Shown here in pieces: positions 50,575 through 59,272 of a stretch of 64,000 bases of DNA. Source of the DNA: Rhodoplanes sp963840055. Lineage in GTDB: Bacteria > Pseudomonadota > Alphaproteobacteria > Rhizobiales > Xanthobacteraceae. The notes beneath the pieces are model-generated. The model saw only the letters and a list, made by a program, of their open reading frames with translations. It had not been told where the DNA came from and searched no databases. The DNA is taken from contig CAWIXM010000022.1 in the NCBI GenBank assembly GCA_963840055.1, forward strand, positions 186,001 to 250,000, written 5' to 3'. The stretch's first letter is position 1. Every line of letters starts with the position of its first letter. Made by a program: the position numbers and the translations under genes.

Positions 50575-51063
50575 TCACTCCTCCTTGTATCCGTAGGCGG
50601 GCACGTTGCCGGACGCGCCATAATATTTGTACGGCAGGAACTTGCCGGACATGGTGATCTTCACCCGATCGCCCTTGGGGTCCGGCTGCCGCTCGACCGC
50701 GAGATCGACGTCGATCGCCGACATGATGCCATCGCCGAACTCATCCTCGATCAATGCCTTCAGCGCCGGACCGTTGATCATGATCAGCTCGTAGAAGCGA
50801 TAGATCAGCGGATCGGTCGGTGGCACCGGCACACCCGCGCCGCGCATCGGCACCTCGTTGAGCATCGCCTGTTCCGACTTGGAGAGTCCGAACATCTCGG
50901 CAGCCTTCGCCGCCTGCGGCTTGGTGAGCTTCATCTGGCCGAGCAGCGCGCCGGCGACGAGCAGCGGCGAAAAGCCGCCGATCGCCTCGCAGACATATTT
51001 CCAGGTCCAACCCTTTTCGCGTTTGATGTCGAGGATCTTTTCGGTGAGATCGGCGCGCGTCAT
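50575..51063 (-). CDS. cynS: Cyanase (cyanate hydratase)
   Basis: Converts cyanate and bicarbonate to ammonia and CO2. 162 residues, normal length. The catalytic residues Arg-Glu-Ser of E. coli (96, 99, 122) appear at R89, E92 and S115 with identical spacing, in YRFYELIMINGP and DGIMSAIDVDL. The N-terminal helix-turn-helix-like part (WKYVCEAIGGFSPLLVAGAL) is also present. Ribosome site GAAGGAG lies upstream. Monocistronic here; no cynR or bicarbonate gene is adjacent. Confidence 0.95.
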   Translation of the reverse strand: MTRADLTEKILDIKREKGWTWKYVCEAIGGFSPLLVAGALLGQMKLTKPQAAKAAEMFGLSKSEQAMLNEVPMRGAGVPVPPTDPLIYRFYELIMINGPALKALIEDEFGDGIMSAIDVDLAVERQPDPKGDRVKITMSGKFLPYKYYGASGNVPAYGYKEE

Positions 51064-51414
51064 CGCGTTCTCCTTCAGCGGTTATGTGTGTTCATCCGGC
51101 CCACGCTGGCCCAGGCAAAGGCGACTTCGAAAGATGAAAGCGTCTAATGGCCGGCTGACCGCCAAATAATATTGCGCTGCCTGACTCCCTAATAGAGTCG
51201 CGCTGCTTAAAAATAGGGCGGTTTGCCCGCCGCCGCCGTCGAACCTTATAATGCGAGCCGCGCACGAAGAGCTCTCGCCGATCGCTCCTGAGCGGCAACT
51301 TGACGCGGGGGCGCTCGCCGCCACTCGGGCGAGCGCCCGCACGTGGCGCTTAGGCGCGGATCGACGCGCCGGCGCTAACTGCATTGATTTGTAAGACCCG
51401 CGCCAGAACCGAAA
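51064..51414. other. Intergenic, nothing recognised
   Basis: About 350 bp upstream of cynS and downstream of the CBS gene; no supported gene or terminator. Confidence 0.45.
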
Positions 51415-51846
51415 TCACGCGGAGCGAATGTATTCGCGCAGCGCGTTTGATTCCTGCTCCATCGCCTCGAGGCGTGACTTGACGACATCGCCGATCGACA
51501 CGATGCCGATCAGCTTTCCGTCCTCGATAACGGGAAAATGCCGGAATTTGCCTTCGGTCATGCGCTGCATCAATTCCACCAGCTTGTCCTGCCGGCTGCA
51601 ACTGATGACTTTGCGGGTCATAAGCTCGGCGACCGGCGTCTCGAGCACAGCGGTGCCCTGTGCGCTTAACGCGCGCACGATGTCGCGTTCGGAGATGATG
51701 CCCACGGTCCGGCCGTCCGCGCCCGTCACCACCAGCGCGCCAATGCCGTGGTCGGCCAGGGATTTCGCGGCATAGGCGATCGAAGCCGTCGGCTCAATGG
51801 TGAAAACGGTCGATCCCTTGCGGGACAGGATGGTGTGAACGGTCAC
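51415..51846 (-). CDS. Two-CBS-domain protein
   Basis: 143 residues made of a CBS pair: VFTIEPTASIAYAAKSLADH with VGIISERDIVRAL, then VISCSRQDKLVELMQRMTEG with LIGIVSIGDVVKSRLEAM. Such small stand-alone pairs bind adenine nucleotides and act as regulatory modules. The start is taken as GTG 51846, with GGGAGG six bases upstream; the frame is open seven codons further. Confidence 0.88.
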   Translation of the reverse strand: MTVHTILSRKGSTVFTIEPTASIAYAAKSLADHGIGALVVTGADGRTVGIISERDIVRALSAQGTAVLETPVAELMTRKVISCSRQDKLVELMQRMTEGKFRHFPVIEDGKLIGIVSIGDVVKSRLEAMEQESNALREYIRSA

Positions 51847-52062
51847 GCTCGCCTCCCTGAACAACACCGGAGCACGAACCAGCGCCGCCTTGCCGCTTAC
51901 CGGGCGCAGCGACCCCCCGCGCGGGATACCCCTACCCTCAGCGAACGAGCCGAGCCGCCCGCGTGCTCCGGCGGGCCATGGATAAGATCATCCACAAATC
52001 TGCAGAGCGTGCAAGGCGCAGCACGTCGGTCTTCACCTCGCGAACCGCAATGGAAAGATTGT

Positions 52063-52764
52063 TCACTGCGGCTTTTTGGCCCTGGCGGCGGCGGTGACGG
52101 GATCGAACAACGGAAAAAGCAAAAGCCCGGTAAGGAATCCGCCGATATGCGCCTGCCAGGCAATTGGCTGATCGACCCCCAGCAAGCTCACCGAGCCGAC
52201 CCCGAACAGAGCGTTGAGCCCGAACCAGACAACAAGGAAAGCGAGAATGCGTGGATCGCGTAACGCCTCGCGCAACGGCACTGCGGGAACGTGGTAGATC
52301 GGCGCTTCGGCGCTGCGAAAGACGCTGAGGGGCCCGCCAGCCTGGAATACGAAGCGGATCGCCGCCGCCATAAAGCCGGACACCGCGGCCGATGACCCGA
52401 TCAGGGGCAGCGTCTCGTCGGGATAGACGAACAGATGCACCCCCGCGCCCGCCGCCGCCGATGCGGCGAATAGCGCAAGGAATCGAGCGCTTCCGAACCG
52501 ACGCGCCACGGCAGTCCCAAACGGCAGCAGCCAGATCACATTGATAGCGAGATGGGTCCAGTCACCATGGAGAAATGCGTAGGTGACGAAGGTCCAAAGG
52601 TCTGTGTACCGCACTGGGATGAAGGCGAACAGGATCAGGAATTCGATGTCCTGTTGCGGCGTCAGAATCAATACGCGCACGGCGTGGACGATGCAGAAGG
52701 CGGCGATCGTCAACACGATGACTGGCGGAACATTGAAAATCGGCTCGGAGGGTTTCGTCACAGG
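52063..52764 (-). CDS. Rhomboid-family intramembrane serine protease
   Basis: About 233 residues, six or seven membrane helices. The catalytic serine lies in LIGSSAAVSGFMAAAIR and the histidine in IAWQAHIGGFLTGLLL; WTHLAINVIWLLPFG gives the conserved HxxxN-type segment in helix 2. The start is set at GTG 52764 behind GGAACGG; ATG 52809 is an alternative without a ribosome site. Substrate unknown. Confidence 0.85.
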   Translation of the reverse strand, partial: PVTKPSEPIFNVPPVIVLTIAAFCIVHAVRVLILTPQQDIEFLILFAFIPVRYTDLWTFVTYAFLHGDWTHLAINVIWLLPFGTAVARRFGSARFLALFAASAAAGAGVHLFVYPDETLPLIGSSAAVSGFMAAAIRFVFQAGGPLSVFRSAEAPIYHVPAVPLREALRDPRILAFLVVWFGLNALFGVGSVSLLGVDQPIAWQAHIGGFLTGLLLFPLFDPVTAAARAKKPQ

Positions 52765-53063
52765 TCCGTTCCAGCGGGTCCGGCTCAAATAGGCCAGCCT
52801 TGGCGTCATCGCAAGCAAGCCGGCAAATCGCAGCGCCCGCAAGCCTCGTCGCCGGCAAGCCCGCGTTAACCTTAAATCACCGTAAATGCCCGTGCGCCGC
52901 CTGCTTCGTCGCCTGCGAGGGCGGAGCAGCAAGATCTCGTCTTGCGCGATCTGCCCAGACAGGGGCACCCGCGCCTTCGATCCCGCCCGCCAAGGGATCC
53001 TACACCGAGCGTTAACGCCGTCCGTCATAAGGTCGTCCGGTCCGATGATGGAGCGGACGCGCG

Positions 53064-53435
53064 ATGCCGACCGCTGACCGCAAGCCGAGCCTCCATGGCC
53101 TTCCCGAGGAACGGCACGATTATCAACGCGTCGCCGTCAATTTGCTCGGGCGGTACATGCTCGAAGATCGACGCGAGTTTCCCTGCCAGGTGGTGGACAT
53201 GTCGCCCGCCGGGATGGCGGTGATCGCGCCCGTAAATGGTTATGAGGGCGAACGTGTAATCGCCTATATCGACCAATTCGGCCGCCTCGAAGGGAGCATT
53301 GTCCGCGTTTTCGGTAACGGGTTCGCGATGAGCTTTGCCGCCACCGCACGCAAGCGCGACAAACTTACGGCCCGGCTCGCTCGGTTCGCCAAGCACGACA
53401 TCATTGGCGCGGCCGCAGAGCGTCGCGAGGACTGA
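53064..53435 (+). CDS. PilZ-domain protein
   Basis: 123 residues with a single PilZ domain, a cyclic-di-GMP receptor. The binding motifs are RHDYQRVAVNLLGRY (arginine-rich start of the fold) and VVDMSPAGMAVIAP, the counterpart of D/NxSxxG. The rest follows the beta-barrel pattern to GNGFAMSFAATA. A stand-alone PilZ protein with no linked cyclase nearby. Confidence 0.85.
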   Translation: MPTADRKPSLHGLPEERHDYQRVAVNLLGRYMLEDRREFPCQVVDMSPAGMAVIAPVNGYEGERVIAYIDQFGRLEGSIVRVFGNGFAMSFAATARKRDKLTARLARFAKHDIIGAAAERRED

Positions 53436-53903
53436 TTCCTCCCCAACCGCCGATTCCCTTGCGCGCACTGCGGCGCCGCGCTTCCTTTCATCGCCGGCCG
53501 TCTGCAGTGTTGGGTTTGCGTAGCCCCATCGAAGCATGTCAATGCCCGGCTGCGCGATCATCGTTTAGAAACCACGTCAGCGGGTAGGTGCAGCGGCGCG
53601 ACCCATCCGTGAAGGCCTCGATTCGCGCTGCAAGCGAAGACGCGGAGCCGCGGGCGCACCCGCCGCGCATGCTCGCCACGGCGCGCCGCTATTCAAAATG
53701 CCCGCGTTGACGGCGCTTCTCGGCCGAAAGATAAAATTTGAATCAAAAATGCTATCACTATTCAATACTTGCGATAGCCTCAATAGAACTCCGTGTAAAG
53801 TTTCGCTTTACTGTCATTAGTTCAATTTGATTGGATCGATTTAGCACCGCTGCAAAGCTTTCCTGCGAGCATCGACCCTAAGAAAACGGGAGAGGGGTCG
53901 ACG
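53436..53903. other. Intergenic with an AT-rich segment
   Basis: About 470 bp. The part at 53720-53870 is clearly AT-richer and probably holds the promoter of the next gene; no consensus assigned. Confidence 0.45.
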
Positions 53904-54524
53904 ATGAACATTCGCCTGGGATGGGTTGTTTCGGCCCTGTTGAGCGTCGCCGCGCTCGCAGCAGCGTCATCGCCCGGCGCGGCGCTGGAGCGCCCGCTTT
54001 ATGTTTCGGTCGGCAAGACTACGCGCGCGCCGATCGGCTGGGTCTCATTCTGCGCCGAGCACAAGCGGGAATGCGCGCCGACCCCGACCGCTCCCCGCGA
54101 TGTGGTGTTGACCGAGCGCACTTGGCGCGACCTCGTGCGCGTCAACCGCTGGGTCAACGAAAGTATCCAACCCCTTACCGATATGGATCATTGGGGCGTG
54201 GTCGAAAAGTGGTCCTATCCGGACGACCGCTACGGCGACTGCGAGGACTACGTGCTCCTGAAACGGCGCATGTTGATCGCCGCCGGTTGGCCGCGCGCAG
54301 CGTTGCTGATTACCGTGGTGCGCGATGAGAAGGACGAAGGCCACGCCGTGCTCACGGTCAAGACCGACAAGGGTGAGTTCATTCTCGATAACCAGGCCGA
54401 AGATGTCCTGCCGTGGAATCAAACCGGCTATCGCTTCGTAAAGCGGCAATCGCAGTCTGATTCGAACACTTGGGTCGCGCTTGGCGACTCGCGCCCGGCG
54501 GTCGCCACCGCCGCGTCCCGCTGA
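53904..54524 (+). CDS. Periplasmic transglutaminase-like cysteine peptidase (BTLCP family)
   Basis: 206 residues with a signal peptide (VVSALLSVAALAAASSPGAA). The bacterial transglutaminase-like cysteine proteinase triad is visible: Cys in DRYGDCEDYVLLKRR, His in DEGHAVLTVKTDKG, Asp in FILDNQAEDVLPW. LapG is the best-known relative, cleaving adhesins under cyclic-di-GMP control, but no LapD partner is nearby, so the role is open. The start has GGGAGAGGGG upstream. Confidence 0.87.
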   Translation: MNIRLGWVVSALLSVAALAAASSPGAALERPLYVSVGKTTRAPIGWVSFCAEHKRECAPTPTAPRDVVLTERTWRDLVRVNRWVNESIQPLTDMDHWGVVEKWSYPDDRYGDCEDYVLLKRRMLIAAGWPRAALLITVVRDEKDEGHAVLTVKTDKGEFILDNQAEDVLPWNQTGYRFVKRQSQSDSNTWVALGDSRPAVATAASR

Positions 54525-54692
54525 ACAGATCGACGGGTTCAGCGCAGATGCACTGAATCAAACCGCCAAGGACTTACGCGAATCCGATCTCTCCCCTTCG
54601 TCCCCAGTCTCACGATCGGGTTCGTGCGCGGCCGGCTCTTCCCAGGAATCGGCTGCGATTTTATTTGACGAGGGCGCAAGCGCCATCGCCAC

Positions 54693-54732
54693 AAAAAAAC
54701 CCGAGCGCGCTTTGCGCGCCCGGGCTTTTTTT
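54693..54732. terminator. Bidirectional rho-independent terminator
   Basis: Stem CCCG-A-GCGCGC / GCGCGC-C-CGGG with loop TTT, flanked by seven A on the left and seven T on the right. It serves the peptidase gene on the plus strand and the small Arg-rich gene on the minus strand. Confidence 0.88.
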
Positions 54733-54774
54733 CGATTTGCTCCGAACTCTAGCTGTGCACGTCAGGCCTCAGTA

Positions 54775-55020
54775 TCACCACCACCGCCAGCCCCCGCGCC
54801 ACCAGCGACGACGCCTTCGCCGTGAGCGCCGTCTGCGACGCCGCCCCCGCCGCTGCGCTTCGGCCGGCTTGGTGGATGTTGTCAGCGCGAGGCTCGACAC
54901 GCCGACCGTCGTGAGAACTTGGGTGCCGACGTTCCCGACGGCGTAAGTGAAGACCACAGCCGCCACGGCCAAGCCGCGGATCAACCAGGCTCTCGCCCTC
55001 GCGACAACTGTCCCAGTCAT
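54775..55020 (-). CDS. Small secreted protein with Arg/Trp-rich tail
   Basis: About 81 residues. A signal-like segment (WLIRGLAVAAVVFTYAVGNV) precedes a short Thr/Ser region and a striking end of almost only Arg, Trp and Gly (RRGRRRRRRSRRRRRRWWRG). AAGGAGAGAAC precedes the ATG at 55020. The tail resembles cationic antimicrobial or nucleic-acid-binding peptides, but nothing else supports that. A terminator lies right after the stop. Confidence 0.6.
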   Translation of the reverse strand: MTGTVVARARAWLIRGLAVAAVVFTYAVGNVGTQVLTTVGVSSLALTTSTKPAEAQRRGRRRRRRSRRRRRRWWRGGWRWW

Positions 55021-55138
55021 GTTCTCTCCTTGTCCTTCCCGCACAGCAAACGTTAGTTTATGTGGATGGTGGCGTCAACTGCGCCGCCGATTACTACGCG
55101 TGAAACGGACAACGGAATATCCCTCCAGAAGACATTCG

Positions 55139-56959
55139 ATGGAAAAAATGAAACACGTCTACGTACTTGGAATAAACGCATACGACCATGACGTGAGCGC
55201 GTGTCTGCTTCGCGACGGCGAGATTGCGTTCGCGATAAACAAGGAGCGGATCACGCGCAAGAAACATGCCACCGGCTTTTTCCAGGGCGTCGTCGATTAT
55301 TGCCTCGACGCCGAAGGCATCTCGCTGGACGACGTCGATCTGGTGGTGCGCAACTGTTACGTCCTGCCGGTCGAGGACCTGGAAGTCCGCATGGTCCACC
55401 TGGATGTGTCGGAAGTCATGGACGACAAGGAGCGCCGGCAAGCCGCGAAAAGCCCCCTCTACCTGTCCCATTCGGACAAGGTCATTACGGTGTCGCATCA
55501 CCTCGCGCATGCCTACAGCGCGTTTGCCGCCTGCCCTTTCAACGACGGCGCCGTGATGGTGGTGGACGGCGTCGGCAATTACTGCGCGGACATCAAAGAG
55601 CCGGGGCAGCTCACCGACAATGTCAATCCGCTCGCGCGGGAATCGGAAAGCTATTACCGGTTTGACGGCGGTCGGCTCGAAGCCGTGAAGAAGGTGTGGC
55701 TAAACCCGGTGCGCGGGTTTTTGAGCGACGAGTTTTTCTACATGCCCGGACTTGGCGCGATGTACAGCCGGGTGTCGAGCTATATCTTCGCCGACTGGAA
55801 CAAATGCGGCGAGGTGATGGGGCTCGCGCCATACGGGCGGCCCAACGCCTTCAAGCCGCTTGTCGAGATGAAGGATGGTGACTTCAGTTTCCCCGAGTGG
55901 GACCTAGACTTCGACAAGCCCTGGCTCGTCGACCGCGAACAGGACTGGGAGACAAGCCCTTCCATGAAGCACTGGGAAGACCTTGCCTGGCGGATGCAGG
56001 ACGACACCGAGACCGTCCTGCTCGAACGCGCCAAATGGCTGCGGCAGGCGACCGGCGCGAAGAACCTGTGCATGGCGGGGGGCGTCGCGCTCAACTGCGT
56101 CGCCAACGGGCGGATCCAACGCGAGGCCGGTTTCGACAATGTCTGGATTCAACCCGCCGCCGGCGACGATGGCATTGCGATCGGCTGCGCCTATTACGGC
56201 TACCTGGAGATTCTGAAAAAGCCCCGCTCTTTCGTCATGAACCATGCCTTTCTCGGCCGTCCTTATACGGAGCGCGAAGCTCGCACCGCCGCCGACAAGA
56301 CGTTGGTGCGGGCGCAGACGACCCCCACCAATTGCACAAATATCTGCGCCGAGACGGCAAAGCTGCTCGCGGAAGGACACGTTTTCGGCTGGTTCCAGGG
56401 CGCGTCCGAATTCGGGCCGCGGGCGCTTGGCGACCGCAGCATTCTCGCCGATCCTCGCCGAACGGGAATGAAGGACAAGCTGAACAGCCGGGTCAAACAC
56501 CGGCAGGCGTTCCGGCCGTTCGCGCCCGTCGTTCTTGCCGAACGGGTGAACGAGATTTTCGAGGGCGAAGAGGAATCTCCCTTCATGCTGCTGGCCAAGC
56601 GCGTGCGGCCGGAATGGAAGGACAGGATTCCGGCGATCGTTCACGTCGACGGCACGGCGCGCATCCAGACCGTGCGCGAAGACCAGAACCCGCGGCTATA
56701 CCGGCTGCTCAAAGAGTTCGAGGCGATCACCGGCGTGCCCGTGCTGATCAACACCTCGTTCAACGTGAAGGGCGAGCCCATCGTCGAAACGCCTGACGAT
56801 GCGATCGCGTGCTTCCTCAACACGGGCATGGACTATCTGGCGCTGCACGACATGCTGATTGCAAAAAAGCGGCTGCACCGGGTGATTTCTCCCGTGGTCA
56901 AGACGTTCTCGGAGGTGCGCTCGCTGGTCCGAACAGCGATGACGGCCGAGATCGATTGA
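55139..56959 (+). CDS. NodU/CmcH-family carbamoyltransferase
   Basis: 606 residues. The N-terminal Kae1-like domain has the metal-binding histidines in TVSHHLAHAYSAFAACPF and the nucleotide segment VMVVDGVGNYC; the C-terminal domain has FGWFQGASEFGPRALGDRSI and VPVLINTSFNVKGEPIVETP. The family transfers carbamoyl from carbamoyl phosphate, via carbamoyl-AMP, to a hydroxyl group of a sugar or antibiotic. The acceptor here is unknown; no nod genes are present. A cysteine hydrolase gene follows 67 bases later. Confidence 0.9.
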   Translation: MEKMKHVYVLGINAYDHDVSACLLRDGEIAFAINKERITRKKHATGFFQGVVDYCLDAEGISLDDVDLVVRNCYVLPVEDLEVRMVHLDVSEVMDDKERRQAAKSPLYLSHSDKVITVSHHLAHAYSAFAACPFNDGAVMVVDGVGNYCADIKEPGQLTDNVNPLARESESYYRFDGGRLEAVKKVWLNPVRGFLSDEFFYMPGLGAMYSRVSSYIFADWNKCGEVMGLAPYGRPNAFKPLVEMKDGDFSFPEWDLDFDKPWLVDREQDWETSPSMKHWEDLAWRMQDDTETVLLERAKWLRQATGAKNLCMAGGVALNCVANGRIQREAGFDNVWIQPAAGDDGIAIGCAYYGYLEILKKPRSFVMNHAFLGRPYTEREARTAADKTLVRAQTTPTNCTNICAETAKLLAEGHVFGWFQGASEFGPRALGDRSILADPRRTGMKDKLNSRVKHRQAFRPFAPVVLAERVNEIFEGEEESPFMLLAKRVRPEWKDRIPAIVHVDGTARIQTVREDQNPRLYRLLKEFEAITGVPVLINTSFNVKGEPIVETPDDAIACFLNTGMDYLALHDMLIAKKRLHRVISPVVKTFSEVRSLVRTAMTAEID

Positions 56960-57026
56960 TGGCGTGGAGCATTGCGGCGCTGGCCTCTTGCCGTTTACCT
57001 GAGAATACGCAAAGCGACGACCTGCC

Positions 57027-57620
57027 ATGGCGAAACGCATCATCCCCGATCAGTGCTTCGGCGCGCTCATCGACGTCCAGGAGTTCTTTCTGTCCGGGGT
57101 CGATAAGAGCCTGCGTCCGAAGCTCAAGACCAACGCCAAACACTTCGTGCGGCTGCTCGGCTATTTCCGCATTCCCCTGGTCGTCACGCTCGAACGGCCG
57201 GTCGTCCACAAGGGCCGCTTGCCGAAAGAAATCAAGAAACAACTGGGCGATCACGCGCAGGTCTTTGAGAAAGACTATTTCGACCTCGCCAAGGATGGTG
57301 AAATCCGAGCTCAAATCGGGCGTCTGAAGAAAAAACAGGCGATCATCGCGGGATGCGAAACCGACGTCTGCGTCTTGCAGTCCTGCCTCGGCCTGCTCGA
57401 TCTCGGCTACGAGGTCTTTCTGGTTGAGGAGCTGTTGTTTTCCTCTTCGCGCAATGTCGATGCAGCAATCGCGCGCATGCAGGCCGCGGGCGCCGTGATT
57501 CTCAGCTACAAGAGCCTCTATTACGAACTGGTCGAGGCCGTAGAGGGCGGCCCGCATTGGGAAGAACGTCGGCAAGCGCTCGGTCCGTTCCCCGAGGACC
57601 TGCCGGATACGGCCGCGTGA
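57027..57620 (+). CDS. Isochorismatase-like cysteine hydrolase
   Basis: 197 residues with the catalytic triad of the family: Asp in GALIDVQEFFL, a lysine near VVHKGRLPKEIKK, and Cys in IIAGCETDVCVLQSCLGL. Members hydrolyse isochorismate, nicotinamide, carbamoyl compounds such as N-carbamoylsarcosine, or similar. The neighbour is a carbamoyltransferase, which makes a carbamoyl substrate conceivable but unproved. Confidence 0.85.
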   Translation: MAKRIIPDQCFGALIDVQEFFLSGVDKSLRPKLKTNAKHFVRLLGYFRIPLVVTLERPVVHKGRLPKEIKKQLGDHAQVFEKDYFDLAKDGEIRAQIGRLKKKQAIIAGCETDVCVLQSCLGLLDLGYEVFLVEELLFSSSRNVDAAIARMQAAGAVILSYKSLYYELVEAVEGGPHWEERRQALGPFPEDLPDTAA

Positions 57621-57635
57621 GAGAACCCGGGACTA

Positions 57636-57736
57636 GAGCAAATTCCGTTCCGTTGGAATCGGAATTTGCTCTAATTGTCCTTGAGTGGTTGCATTTTCTG
57701 CGGCGAACCGGTTTCCACTTCGCCGGAAAATGCTCT
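57636..57736 (+). repeat. Dispersed repeat A, copy 3
   Basis: Third copy of the 101-bp element (14405, 46256). Two compensating changes keep its palindrome paired: GAGCAAATTCCG with CGGAATTTGCTC, which suggests the hairpin matters. It lies 15 bases after the hydrolase stop and may act as its 3' end. Confidence 0.85.
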
Positions 57737-57896
57737 AGGCCGTGTGCTCATCAACTAAGACCGCTCGTTACTGTCCGTTATGTAACGCATCGCGGACCCG
57801 GGTCGGACGTCTCGCCACTTCCGCGATGGTAGAGTCGAGGATAGGCGCGGTAGCTTGGGCCGTTCGGCATCGCTCCGTTTTCTATCCCCGCTCATC

Positions 57897-57929
57897 GAAC
57901 CGGACGTGCCGATCTCCGGCATCCGGCTC
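57897..57929 (-). ncRNA. Group II intron domain V (catalytic hairpin)
   Basis: On the minus strand: GAGCCGGATGCCGG, then AGATCGGCACGTCCGGTTC. The outer stem (GAGCCGGA / TCCGGTTC) and inner stem (TGCCG / CGGCA) with a GAGAT-type tip loop match the domain V fold. Confidence 0.85.
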
Positions 57930-57940
57930 TCCGACTGGTT

Positions 57941-59272
57941 TCACCGTGAGGCACGCAGCGGGGCCGTAAGGGGCAGGCGTTCGAGACGCAGCAGACCGCG
58001 GTCTCCGTAGACAACGTCACAGGAGAACCGACGGGTGCCGCGCCCTGCCACTTTGTGCCGTCGGGCGAGGAAGTCGCGCACGCGCTCGTAGACGTATCGG
58101 TCAACACCGCGGAATGCCGACCGGCGCGTTCCGTGGCGGAAGTAGTTCGACCAGCCAAACAAAGACCTGTTCAGCATGTCGCGCACTTCGAGCCACGGAT
58201 CGTTGTTGCCGGGCACCAGCAGATCGCCAACCTTCGTCTTGAGCCGTTGCACGCTCTTCTTGGACGGGCTCGCGCTCAGATACCAAGAGCCGTTCGCTTT
58301 GTAACGGTGAGGTCCGAACGAGTAGCCGAGGAAGTCGAAGCGTTCGTGCCGAGCATTCTTCAACGAGGTCTTGGCCTCATTGAGTGTCAGCCCGAGCCGC
58401 GTCATCACTGCCTTTGTCCACGCCAGCGCCTCGGCCGCACATCCGCGACTGAGGATGACGAAGTCGTCAGCATACGCGATGACGTGCGCACGAAACGCTT
58501 CCCCGCGCGCGGTCAGCCGCCAATACTTCAGGAACCGATTCATGTAGATGTTGGCAAGCAGTGGGCTCGCGACGCCGCCCTGAGGCGTGCCGCGCATATT
58601 GCTCTTGCCACCACCGATGCGTCGGGTCCCGTCGCCATCATTCCAATCTTCGATTGGCGCTTTCAGCCACAGCTTGATCAGCCGCAGCGCATGCCGGTCC
58701 ACAATCCGACGAGCTACACACTTCATAAGATCGGAGTGCGGAATTGAATCGAAGTACTTGGACAGATCGGCGTCGACCACGTCGGTGTAGCCCCGGCAGA
58801 TCAGCCGGTGCACTTCCTTGACCGCGTCCACCGCCCCGCGGACGGGGCGGTAGCCGTAGGCGTTGTCCTCGAAGTCCGCCTCGAAGATCGGTTCCAGCAC
58901 GAGCTTGGCGGCGGTCTGGACCACCCGATCCCGGACCGTCGGAATACCGAGCGGTCGCTCGCCTCCGTCCGGCTTCGGTATGGACACCCGCCGCACCGGA
59001 TCGGGCCGATACGTCTTCGAGATCAGTTCCTCGCGCAGATTAGCCAGCCATCCTTCCAGGCCCGACGCTTCGATCTGGGCAAAGGTCATTCCGTCCCTGC
59101 CCGGCGCACCCGCATTTGCTCGGGCCAACGCATAGGCGTGACACAGGATGTCCTCGCGGCAAATCTTGTCGTAGAGCAGGTAGAAGCGGAAGGCAGGCTC
59201 CGCTTTCGCCTTACGATACAGCTTTCTCTGAAGGGTCCGGATCGTTATCGGTGTTGCCAGGCTCATCGCCAA
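57941..59272 (-). CDS. ltrA: Group II intron reverse transcriptase/maturase
   Basis: 443 residues. RT motifs: VSIPKPDGGERPLGIPTVRD, AYGYRPVRGAVDAV, DADLSKYFDSIPH, MRGTPQGGVASPLLANIYMN and the catalytic AHVIAYADDFVILSRG. A maturase X domain follows (LNRSLFGWSNYFRHGTRRSA). There is no HNH endonuclease domain at the C-terminus, so mobility would be endonuclease-independent. No frameshifts; possibly active. Confidence 0.93.
   Translation of the reverse strand: MAMSLATPITIRTLQRKLYRKAKAEPAFRFYLLYDKICREDILCHAYALARANAGAPGRDGMTFAQIEASGLEGWLANLREELISKTYRPDPVRRVSIPKPDGGERPLGIPTVRDRVVQTAAKLVLEPIFEADFEDNAYGYRPVRGAVDAVKEVHRLICRGYTDVVDADLSKYFDSIPHSDLMKCVARRIVDRHALRLIKLWLKAPIEDWNDGDGTRRIGGGKSNMRGTPQGGVASPLLANIYMNRFLKYWRLTARGEAFRAHVIAYADDFVILSRGCAAEALAWTKAVMTRLGLTLNEAKTSLKNARHERFDFLGYSFGPHRYKANGSWYLSASPSKKSVQRLKTKVGDLLVPGNNDPWLEVRDMLNRSLFGWSNYFRHGTRRSAFRGVDRYVYERVRDFLARRHKVAGRGTRRFSCDVVYGDRGLLRLERLPLTAPLRASR

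Noticed and set aside
40074..51063. A cyanate-uptake-plus-cyanase system (CynX-like MFS with cynS)
   Set aside because: The two genes are about 9 kb apart, not in one operon, and the MFS subfamily assignment is too loose to claim the substrate.
55139..56959. Calling the carbamoyltransferase nodU and the region symbiotic
   Set aside because: No nodABC, nod box or other symbiosis genes are in the window; the family has many non-symbiotic members.
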